The translations under genes were made by a program, and so were the position numbers. From an uncultured Coriobacteriaceae bacterium (GTDB lineage: Bacteria; Actinomycetota; Coriobacteriia; Coriobacteriales; Atopobiaceae), in assembly GCA_947367165.1 (NCBI GenBank), contig CANBCO010000023.1, forward strand, positions 1-6,335: 6,335 nt of DNA. The letters are read 5' to 3'. This document shows positions 1 to 6,335 of the stretch, piece after piece. Position 1 is the first letter of the stretch; each line of letters opens with the position of its first letter. The notes beneath the pieces are model-generated. The model saw only the letters and a list, made by a program, of their open reading frames with translations. It did no database searches and was not told where the DNA came from.

Positions 1-1132
1 AGACAGCATCTACTACTTGCAATAACTCGGGCAGTGTCCTTTTATATGCTGCCAAAATTTGCGCTAGGCCAACCATTATGACAAAAGCATCGCGCTCGGG
101 ATCTAGCGAAGGCACAATGAGCGAATTGATGCCATCTCCTGCTAAAAGCACATCTTCAATCGACGTCCCTTCCGGAAGCACCTCTTCTTCTGCCCATCGC
201 TCAGCCTTGGTCACATAGCGCACCTCAAGCCCAAACAACTCAGCTGCTTTTTTAAGAATAAAACTGGACGTTCTAGGAAGGAGCACAAGGCCCTTTTTGC
301 CCTGCTCACGAACTAAATAATACAAGAACAGCACGCTCATCTTAGCAAGCGAAACAAGATCTCCTTCAGGAGAGATTACAACCGCGCGATTCGCAGGCCC
401 ATCCAGAGCCACTCCAGCATCTACAGAGCTCTGAGCCGTAGCATACTCGCACTCATCAATCCAGGGCTCAACCACTTCAGGATGAAAGCTTTCCTTTTGT
501 TTAGAAAAATTACTGTGGAGCTCAACCGCATCAACTCCCAAAGAGCGCAACAAATTGGGCGCATACTTTGTCGCCGTTCCATACATGGAGTCCACTAATA
601 ACTTCACGCCAGAAAATCCAGAAAACGAACCCTGCTCGTCCTTTGCCCACGTACGTGCGTGCTCAAAAAACGGCGTGTTAAAATCTGCCTCAATGTAAGT
701 TCCGCTCACTTGAGCTGGCCGAGAAGTGATTTTGCCTTCTATCTCGTCCATGGTAGAAGGGTGAGGAGCAGACCCCCGGTGATCACGAATACGCAGGCCA
801 AGCACGTCGCTTCCGCGGTGATCGCCCGTAATCATAATGCCGCACGTTGCCTCATCATGCGTGCGTAACGCATAATTAAGAGCCGGCATGGGCGTGTAGG
901 ACTGCGCCAGCTTTACAGAAAAACCATGACCTGCAAGTTGCCTCGCTACCGCAAGCGCAACCTCCTGCGAGAGCGGGCGGATATCAAACGTGACGTACAT
1001 CTCGCCAGATGGGGCGTCATCTTTTTTAGAAACTGCAGCTATGGCATCTGCAATACGCAAAGCAAGGTCAAGATCAAAGCTCTTTCCAACCTCACCATAG
1101 ATTCCGTCATTTGTAAAATGAACACGCTGCAT
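1..1132 (-). CDS. Phosphohexomutase-family protein (phosphoglucomutase/phosphomannomutase-like) with altered active site; 3' end beyond window
   Basis: Reading from the ATG at 1130-1132 gives 377 codons without a stop; the gene leaves the window at base 1. The start is supported by an AGGTGAG Shine-Dalgarno six bases upstream and by the family-type N-terminus (FTNDGIYG, residues 6-13). The fold of the alpha-D-phosphohexomutase superfamily is recognisable: domain 1 with FDIRPLS (49-55) and GIMIT (98-102), domain 2 with LLVDSMYGTA (178-187) and VALDG (241-245), domain 3 with LLPRTSS (284-290) and the DPERDAF segment (344-350). Working members interconvert hexose-1- and hexose-6-phosphates through a phosphoserine. 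Here the ITASHNP loop reads ITGDHRG, so the catalytic Ser is Asp104. The metal loop DGDADR reads DGPANR (244-249), the sugar loop GEESGG reads GDGINS (332-337), and DGIRG reads DGIYG. Domain 4 with its phosphate-binding loop is mostly outside the window. Family membership is secure; catalytic activity is doubtful. It lies 13 bases after galU and is probably co-transcribed. No symbol is given because the function is uncertain. Confidence 0.88.
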   Translation of the reverse strand, partial: MQRVHFTNDGIYGEVGKSFDLDLALRIADAIAAVSKKDDAPSGEMYVTFDIRPLSQEVALAVARQLAGHGFSVKLAQSYTPMPALNYALRTHDEATCGIMITGDHRGSDVLGLRIRDHRGSAPHPSTMDEIEGKITSRPAQVSGTYIEADFNTPFFEHARTWAKDEQGSFSGFSGVKLLVDSMYGTATKYAPNLLRSLGVDAVELHSNFSKQKESFHPEVVEPWIDECEYATAQSSVDAGVALDGPANRAVVISPEGDLVSLAKMSVLFLYYLVREQGKKGLVLLPRTSSFILKKAAELFGLEVRYVTKAERWAEEEVLPEGTSIEDVLLAGDGINSLIVPSLDPERDAFVIMVGLAQILAAYKRTLPELLQVVDAV

Positions 1133-1137
1133 CTTTT

Positions 1138-1144
1138 CTCACCT
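1138..1144 (-). promoter_or_regulatory. Ribosome binding site deciding the start of the phosphohexomutase-like gene
   Basis: On the minus strand AGGTGAG lies within the 13-base gap after the galU TAG stop, with a short A-rich spacer to the ATG at 1132. It supports that ATG as the true start, and its strength argues that this altered gene is still actively translated. Confidence 0.7.
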
Positions 1145-1145
1145 G

Positions 1146-2045
1146 CTATTTTGTTAGCGAATCAGTTCCCAAGGCTTCAAAGAAGCCGTCAACTAGCTCG
1201 GGGTGCTCTAAAACCATTCGCACACTTGAGGCAGCAAGCGTCTCTGGAGTTCCCGCATCACAGCCAGAAGTAGGGTCTACTACCAGCGCATACATCTCAT
1301 GCGTCTCTAATAAGCGCACCATAGCATCGGTAAGCTGAATCTCGCCACCGGCACCAGTTTCTTGCGTCTCTAAAAGCTCCATGATAAAGGGATCTAACAG
1401 GTAGCGCCCAACGATAAAAAGATTAGAAGGCGCGGCATCACTCGAAGGTTTTTCTACAAGCTCGTTCACTTTAAGCACGCAGCCCGGATTGTTGTCATCT
1501 TTATACTCACCCGTAAGCGAGCCCACTACCTCGCCACCTATAATGCCATAGCGACTCACATCAGCAGGAGGACACGGCGCTACCGCAATAACACTTGCAC
1601 CACCATGAGCCTTACTCACAGCCGCCATGTCTTTACACATCTGCTTATTGGGAACAAAGTAATCACCTAACAAAACAAAAAAAGCATCTATGCCGACCTG
1701 CTGTTTTGCCTGAAGCACCGCATGACCAAGACCAAGTGCCTCATCTTGATAGCAAAAACTTACCGGCAAATCACTTGCCTCTTCAACAAGTGCGGCCAGC
1801 CCATTTTTTCCTTTTGCATGCAAATGCGCCACCAGTGCCTCATCTTTTTCAAAATAGGCCTCAATCTGCGGCTTGGCATGCGAATTTACCACGATGACCT
1901 CATCTACTCCTTCTGGCGCAAGGGCCTCTTCAACCACATATTGCAACACCGGCTTATTAAAGACTGGCATAAGCTCTTTGGGAAGATTTTTGCTTGCGGG
2001 TAAAAAGCGAGTTCCCAGCCCTGCAGCAGGAATGACAGCTTTCAT
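1146..2045 (-). CDS. galU: UTP--glucose-1-phosphate uridylyltransferase (UDP-glucose pyrophosphorylase)
   Basis: A 299-residue cytoplasmic nucleotidyltransferase, close to the usual 290-300 for bacterial GalU, that should make UDP-glucose and pyrophosphate from UTP and glucose-1-phosphate. UDP-glucose feeds glycolipids, wall glycopolymers and galactose metabolism. Visible motifs: the N-terminal nucleotide-binding loop AAGLGTRFLPASK (7-19), the EALGLGHAVL uridine-binding segment (102-111), LLGD with the likely metal ligand Asp128, SRYGII (164-169), LVEKP with Lys199, VGRYLLDP (212-219) and GEIQLTDAM (234-242). The usual YDxG near the end reads CDAGTPE (262-268), more like RmlA-type glucose-1-phosphate thymidylyltransferases, but the N-terminal half is clearly GalU-like. 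The ATG at 2045 is preceded by AAAGGAG five bases upstream. It follows murA by 20 bases and precedes a phosphohexomutase-family gene by 13; a normal enzyme of that family would supply its glucose-1-phosphate. A dTDP-glucose specificity is a less likely alternative. Confidence 0.92.
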   Translation of the reverse strand: MKAVIPAAGLGTRFLPASKNLPKELMPVFNKPVLQYVVEEALAPEGVDEVIVVNSHAKPQIEAYFEKDEALVAHLHAKGKNGLAALVEEASDLPVSFCYQDEALGLGHAVLQAKQQVGIDAFFVLLGDYFVPNKQMCKDMAAVSKAHGGASVIAVAPCPPADVSRYGIIGGEVVGSLTGEYKDDNNPGCVLKVNELVEKPSSDAAPSNLFIVGRYLLDPFIMELLETQETGAGGEIQLTDAMVRLLETHEMYALVVDPTSGCDAGTPETLAASSVRMVLEHPELVDGFFEALGTDSLTK

Positions 2046-2050
2046 ATAGA

Positions 2051-2057
2051 CTCCTTT
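2051..2057 (-). promoter_or_regulatory. Strong ribosome binding site of galU
   Basis: AAAGGAG on the minus strand, five bases from the galU ATG, inside the 20-base murA-galU gap. It is one of the best Shine-Dalgarno matches in the window and fixes the galU start. Confidence 0.75.
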
Positions 2058-2065
2058 CAGAAATA

Positions 2066-3340
2066 CTACTCTACTTCTATTTCTTCAACGTGTGCACCGA
2101 GCCCACGCAATTTATCAGTAAATCTTTCGTATCCTCTGTGTATATATTCTACGCCACTTACATCGGTATAGCCGTCAGCAACAAGTCCTGCAAGTACCAG
2201 TGCGGCTCCCGCACGCAAATCTGGTCCTTCCACAGGTGCTCCCGAGAAACCCGCCACGCCCTGAATGAGAGCGTGGTGTCCTTCAATCCTAATGTGAGCT
2301 CCCATGCGATTAAGCTCTGCCGCCATCATGAAACGATTTTCAAAAATGTTTTCTGTTACTACAGAATCCCCCTCAGCAAGCGCCAAAAGCACCATGGTTT
2401 GTGCTTGCAAGTCTGTAGGGAACCCCGGAAATGGCAGCGTCTGAATACTTGTGGGCAAAAGCGACCCTTCTCTAAATACCAGCAAGCCGTCTTCAATACG
2501 CTTTATAGAAATCCCCATAGCTTCATATTTTTTAAGGACAAGCCCCAAATGATCTGGGTTAAAACCGTGCACACGTACGGGGTCTCCCACCAAACCAGCT
2601 GCAGCTACAAACGTGCCAGCTTCAATGCGGTCTCCAATAACGCCATGGGTCACAGGCGAAAGCTCGCGCACTCCTTCAATTTCAATCACCGGCGTTCCGG
2701 CACCAGTAATTGAGGCTCCCATCTCATTTAACATAGTGGCCAAGTCTACAATTTCAGGCTCACATGCTGCATTATCAATGACGGTTTTACCATGAGCAAG
2801 TGCCCCTGCCATAAGCAGATTCTCAGTAGCTCCTACGCTTGGAAACTCAAGCGTCACCGAGCAACCTTTTAACCCCCCAGGAGCAGACGCGTGAATGTTT
2901 CCGTGTCCAATTTGAAAATCCACCCCCAAAGCAGATAGCCCCATCATGTGCATATCAACTTTGCGTGCCCCAATCTTACAACCCCCTGGCATTCCTACAA
3001 CGGCTTTGCCAAAGCGCGCAAGCAAAGGCCCTAAAACAGCAGTTGATGCCCGCATTTTAACCACGAGCTCATACGGCGTCACCCAACTTTTAACATCGCT
3101 AGTATCAATTTGTAACGTATGTGCATCACAAACGGTAATGCGCGCCCCAAGCTTAGAAAGAACTTTTCCCATGGTGTGCACGTCTGAGTTATCAGGGACG
3201 TTTGTTAGCGTGGTCACACCAGGGGCCATAAGCGTTGCAGCCATCAGTTTTAAAGCTGAATTTTTTGCGCCCTCAACTGTAACGTGACCAGAGAGCGGAT
3301 AGCCTCCTTCAACATGAATAATGCTTCTTTTCTCGGCCAT
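2066..3340 (-). CDS. murA: UDP-N-acetylglucosamine 1-carboxyvinyltransferase (enolpyruvyl transferase)
   Basis: A 424-residue cytoplasmic enzyme, normal length for MurA, that transfers enolpyruvate from phosphoenolpyruvate to UDP-GlcNAc, the first committed step of peptidoglycan synthesis. The signature residues are present: EGAKNSAL with Lys26-Asn27, KMRAS with Arg97, the catalytic loop PGGCKIGAR with Cys121 and Arg126, [11 protein letters not shown] (168-178), FPTD with Asp310, DLRAG with Arg376, and HRGYERF with Arg402. The two inverse alpha/beta domains look complete. Because the loop cysteine is Cys and not Asp, the enzyme should be open to fosfomycin alkylation (known for the family; inferred here). 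The ATG at 3340 is preceded by AGGTAGGGGA. One small departure is ACEPE (192-196), where many MurA proteins have AREPE. It lies 14 bases after atpC and 20 before galU; atpC-murA proximity also occurs in other Gram-positive genomes. Some bacteria carry two MurA paralogues; the window cannot show whether this is the only copy. Confidence 0.97.
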   Translation of the reverse strand: MAEKRSIIHVEGGYPLSGHVTVEGAKNSALKLMAATLMAPGVTTLTNVPDNSDVHTMGKVLSKLGARITVCDAHTLQIDTSDVKSWVTPYELVVKMRASTAVLGPLLARFGKAVVGMPGGCKIGARKVDMHMMGLSALGVDFQIGHGNIHASAPGGLKGCSVTLEFPSVGATENLLMAGALAHGKTVIDNAACEPEIVDLATMLNEMGASITGAGTPVIEIEGVRELSPVTHGVIGDRIEAGTFVAAAGLVGDPVRVHGFNPDHLGLVLKKYEAMGISIKRIEDGLLVFREGSLLPTSIQTLPFPGFPTDLQAQTMVLLALAEGDSVVTENIFENRFMMAAELNRMGAHIRIEGHHALIQGVAGFSGAPVEGPDLRAGAALVLAGLVADGYTDVSGVEYIHRGYERFTDKLRGLGAHVEEIEVE

Positions 3341-3344
3341 CTTA

Positions 3345-3354
3345 TCCCCTACCT
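3345..3354 (-). promoter_or_regulatory. Ribosome binding site of murA
   Basis: AGGTAGGGGA on the minus strand fills most of the 14-base gap after the atpC TAA and ends four bases before the murA ATG. The gap leaves no room for a separate promoter, so murA must rely on transcription from upstream unless a promoter lies within atpC. Confidence 0.65.
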
Positions 3355-3786
3355 TTAGCGCTTTTCATACGCTTTGCTGTTTTCTTTGAGCAAAAGGTCA
3401 CACCAGACAATCTTGGTCTCATAATACGCGCGCCTCGAATCCTTTGTGCCTAAGTGCGAAAGCTCTGTTTGTGCAGCTTGTTTGGTTTCTTCTACCACCT
3501 CGGGATAGATGTCGTCCAAATCGCGCGCATGATCTGCAAGCACTATCACTTTATCCTGCGTAATCTCTGCATACCCCCCTTTTACCACAATGAGCGTCTT
3601 GGTTTTTCCCTGCTCATCTGGGGCATGCTCCACGCGCAACATACCATCTCCTAGTACACAAATTTCACTCGCGTGACCCGGAAGCACGCCCAGCTCGCCC
3701 GTTTGTGTCACGAGCACCAAACTGGTCGCCTCCCCTTTATGGAGCAACTTATCAGGACGCACTATTTCATAAGAAAACGTATCCAC
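3355..3786 (-). CDS. atpC: F1Fo ATP synthase epsilon subunit
   Basis: A 143-residue subunit of the F1 central stalk. It joins gamma to the c-ring and commonly restrains ATP hydrolysis. The N-terminal beta-sandwich is recognisable from FSYEIVRPDKLLHKGEA (4-20) and the family hallmark GELGVLPGHA (30-39), followed by KGGYAEI (69-75) and VIVLADHA (80-87). The remainder, from about residue 91, should form the two-helix C-terminal domain, slightly long and ending in a basic tail. The ATP-binding I/LDxxRA motif of some epsilon subunits is not evident at its usual place just after VLADHARDLDD; a DSRRA string occurs later (116-120), probably in the second helix. Translation starts at GTG (3784-3786), chosen because it puts the N-terminus where the family begins and because AAGG overlapping the atpD stop lies seven bases upstream. 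It follows atpD by 9 bases and precedes murA by 14. Confidence 0.95.
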   Translation of the reverse strand: MDTFSYEIVRPDKLLHKGEATSLVLVTQTGELGVLPGHASEICVLGDGMLRVEHAPDEQGKTKTLIVVKGGYAEITQDKVIVLADHARDLDDIYPEVVEETKQAAQTELSHLGTKDSRRAYYETKIVWCDLLLKENSKAYEKR

Positions 3787-3795
3787 GGCCTCGCC

Positions 3796-5247
<1,452 letters not shown>

Positions 5248-6180
5248 TTAAGCTTCCTTTTCTTGTAAAGCCTCAGCTCCGCCCACGATTTCTGAAAGCT
5301 CAGTCGTGATAGAACCTTGGCGAATACGATTATACTCTCTACTCAGCCGAGAAATAATATCATCGGCGTTCTTGGTGGCTGCTTGCATAGCAAGCCTCCT
5401 TGCCCCGTGCTCAGCAGCTTCTGAATCAATAAGGGCGTGATAGATAACGGTTCTAATGTAGCTTGGAATTAAGTGTCCAAGCACCTCGTCTGCAGATGGC
5501 TCAAACGAAAAATCGCCTTGTACCTCTGCTTTTGTTTGCGTATCAACAGCCGCAAACGCTTGCTTTTCACGAGGAGCCGTGGGAAGCGCAAGCCCCGCCT
5601 CCTGTACCGGAAGCAGCTGCTCGTGCGTTAAAACCTGCTCCACGCGGCTTTTTGCGTGTTGATAGATGAGCTCTACCAAATCAATTTTTTTTGCCACGTA
5701 AGCTTCCATAATGTACGAACTTATCTGATTTGCCCCAGCTACGGTAGGGCCTGTGCTCACTCTATCGTTAGTAAGCACAGGTTCTATCCCCCTCGTCGAG
5801 AAAAACTCCGTTAACTTCTTGCCGCACGATATGAACTCAACTTCTATACCGCGTGCTTCTAATTCTTGTGCTCGCTCCTGAATGGCTCGCTCTACCTGCA
5901 CATTAAAGCCACCAGCAAGTCCACGATCTGATGCAACGCCTACAATAAGAGCACGTTTTATCTCGCTGTGGGTGCTCAAGAGCTCTACATTTTGCGAGCT
6001 TGCGCGGCCTGCAACCGTCTCTAGCATATGCTGAATCGCATCTTTATAAGGGCCTGCATTGTCTGCACGCGAAAGTGCCTTCATGATTTTGGTGGTCGAA
6101 ACCATCTCCATGGTATGCGTAATCTGCCTCGTAGAAGTTACCGAGTTAATGCGTCTTTGTATGTCACGAAGGCTTGCCAT
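5248..6180 (-). CDS. atpG: F1Fo ATP synthase gamma subunit
   Basis: A 310-residue rotor shaft of F1, longer than the roughly 285-290 of many bacterial gamma subunits. The N-terminal helix (MASLRDIQRRINSV through METVS-type residues near 24-28) and the C-terminal helix (REYNRIRQ, then ITTELSEIVGGAEAL at 291-305) form the coiled coil that turns inside the alpha3beta3 ring; both are well conserved. The central Rossmann-like part carries SDRGLAGGFN (84-93). Extra length sits mainly in a Q/A/T-rich linker between LLP (189-191) and FSFEPS (224-229), about 32 residues where E. coli has clearly fewer. The ATG at 6180 matches the family N-terminus, but no good Shine-Dalgarno lies at normal spacing in the 21-base gap after atpA, so initiation may depend on ribosomes finishing atpA. 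An A8 run in the coding strand (5685-5692) lies in codons for AKKI. Confidence 0.97.
   Translation of the reverse strand: MASLRDIQRRINSVTSTRQITHTMEMVSTTKIMKALSRADNAGPYKDAIQHMLETVAGRASSQNVELLSTHSEIKRALIVGVASDRGLAGGFNVQVERAIQERAQELEARGIEVEFISCGKKLTEFFSTRGIEPVLTNDRVSTGPTVAGANQISSYIMEAYVAKKIDLVELIYQHAKSRVEQVLTHEQLLPVQEAGLALPTAPREKQAFAAVDTQTKAEVQGDFSFEPSADEVLGHLIPSYIRTVIYHALIDSEAAEHGARRLAMQAATKNADDIISRLSREYNRIRQGSITTELSEIVGGAEALQEKEA
5255..5260 (-). promoter_or_regulatory. Ribosome binding site of atpD inside the end of atpG
   Basis: AAAGGA on the minus strand lies within the last codons of atpG, ten bases before the atpD ATG. The three-base gap between atpG and atpD means this signal has to sit in coding sequence, consistent with coupled translation. 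Confidence 0.6.
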
Positions 6181-6201
6181 TGGTAGTAAGAACAGCTTTC
6201 T

Positions 6202-6335
6202 TTACTCGGCGAATTTCTCGGGTAAAGCACTTGCAGAGTTAGGCAGCTCTTCAGCAAGAGCTGCGTCTTCAAGCACTTCTTCGCCACCTGTATGCGCACG
6301 CATACGTTCTTCAAAGTTTGTCTTAAACGTTTTAA
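6202..6335 (-). CDS. atpA: F1Fo ATP synthase alpha subunit, C-terminal end only
   Basis: The last 43 complete codons of a gene entering from the right edge, ending in TAA at 6202-6204. The first visible residues, KTFKTNFEE, fit the final helix of the alpha subunit, where many bacterial AtpA proteins end soon after an FKxxF-type motif. The position immediately before atpG matches the standard F1 gene order alpha-gamma-beta-epsilon. After NFEE the protein continues for about 34 residues as an acidic, Ala/Leu-rich tail (GGEEVLEDAALAEELP, then an ending in EKFAE). Many actinobacterial alpha subunits have a C-terminal extension of similar size; in mycobacteria it limits ATP hydrolysis. Whether this tail does the same is inference. 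The assignment rests on a short stretch plus gene order, but both agree. Confidence 0.9.
   Translation of the reverse strand, partial: KTFKTNFEERMRAHTGGEEVLEDAALAEELPNSASALPEKFAE
6243..6264 (-). other. Perfect 9-bp inverted repeat (RNA hairpin) in the 3' end of atpA
   Basis: The arms 6243-6251 (plus strand GCAGCTCTT) and 6256-6264 (AAGAGCTGC) are exact reverse complements around a four-base loop. In the transcript it lies in the codons for the acidic AtpA tail, ending about 62 bases before the atpG start. It is not followed by a U run, so it is not an ordinary terminator. It could stabilise or mark a processing point in the operon mRNA, or be chance within repeated Ala/Glu/Leu codons. Confidence 0.5.

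Noticed and set aside
1..1132. Calling the phosphohexomutase-like gene a decayed pseudogene
   Set aside because: The frame is open for 377 codons, the scaffold motifs are kept, and a strong ribosome site precedes it; changes are concentrated at active-site residues and not spread as random decay. The part beyond the window was not seen.
1173..1187. 6-bp inverted repeat with AAA loop near the end of galU, as a possible terminator
   Set aside because: The stem is short, is inside the coding region, and no U run follows it in the transcript; the next gene has its own good ribosome site.
926..1273. 115-codon plus-strand frame crossing the galU / phosphohexomutase junction
   Set aside because: It is antisense to both genes, its product resembles no family I know, and both minus-strand frames are well supported.
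2090..2713. 207-codon open frame on the plus strand opposite murA
   Set aside because: It lies wholly antisense to a murA gene with all catalytic residues, shows no recognisable family motif and has no convincing ribosome site; it is best read as a shadow frame.
5381..5395. 6-bp inverted repeat with 3-base loop inside atpG
   Set aside because: Short and internal to conserved codons for the C-terminal helix; no reason to call it a regulatory element.
5685..5692. Run of eight T (A8 in the mRNA) inside atpG as a slippage or frameshift site
   Set aside because: The downstream frame continues as normal gamma subunit and no alternative product is suggested; A-rich Lys codons explain the run.
5750..5781. 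8-bp inverted repeat with 16-base loop inside atpG
   Set aside because: Stems of this size and loop range are expected by chance once or twice in a sequence this long, and it lies in well-conserved coding sequence.

Overview
This window is one densely packed block of seven genes, all read on the minus strand, so transcription enters at base 6335 and leaves at base 1. In order of transcription they are the 3' end of atpA, then atpG, atpD and atpC (F1 part of ATP synthase), murA (first committed step of peptidoglycan precursor synthesis), galU (UDP-glucose synthesis), and the first 377 codons of a phosphohexomutase-family gene that runs off the window. Gaps between genes are 21, 3, 9, 14, 20 and 13 bases. 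I see no room for a promoter or terminator between any two genes, so the whole stretch reads as part of a single operon. There are no RNA genes, mobile elements, CRISPR arrays or gene-free stretches.

The proteins suggest a bacterium of moderate GC (roughly half, by eye). The alpha subunit carries a long tail past the usual end, as in many actinobacteria, and the GalU N-terminus has a divergent PASKNLPKELMP motif. My best guess is a Coriobacteriia member, perhaps Atopobiaceae (Atopobium/Lancefieldella/Olsenella-like). This rests on remembered family resemblance, not a search.

Functionally, the block joins energy supply (F1 subunits alpha, gamma, beta, epsilon) to envelope precursor supply. 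MurA consumes UDP-GlcNAc. GalU consumes glucose-1-phosphate, which a normal phosphoglucomutase would make. The atpC-murA neighbourhood is known from other Gram-positive bacteria and is not new in itself.

The most striking point is the last gene. It has the full phosphohexomutase framework over three domains and an unbroken frame, yet every active-site signature visible is changed: the catalytic serine is aspartate, two of three metal-binding aspartates are gone, the sugar-binding GEESG loop is lost, and the N-terminal phosphate-contacting arginine is tyrosine. It looks like a maintained pseudoenzyme, or an enzyme with altered chemistry, placed directly after GalU. Smaller points are a perfect 9-bp hairpin in the end of atpA, weak initiation signals on the two single-copy F1 subunits (gamma and epsilon), a long gamma linker, a DELSEED variant, and an RmlA-like motif at the C-terminal end of GalU.
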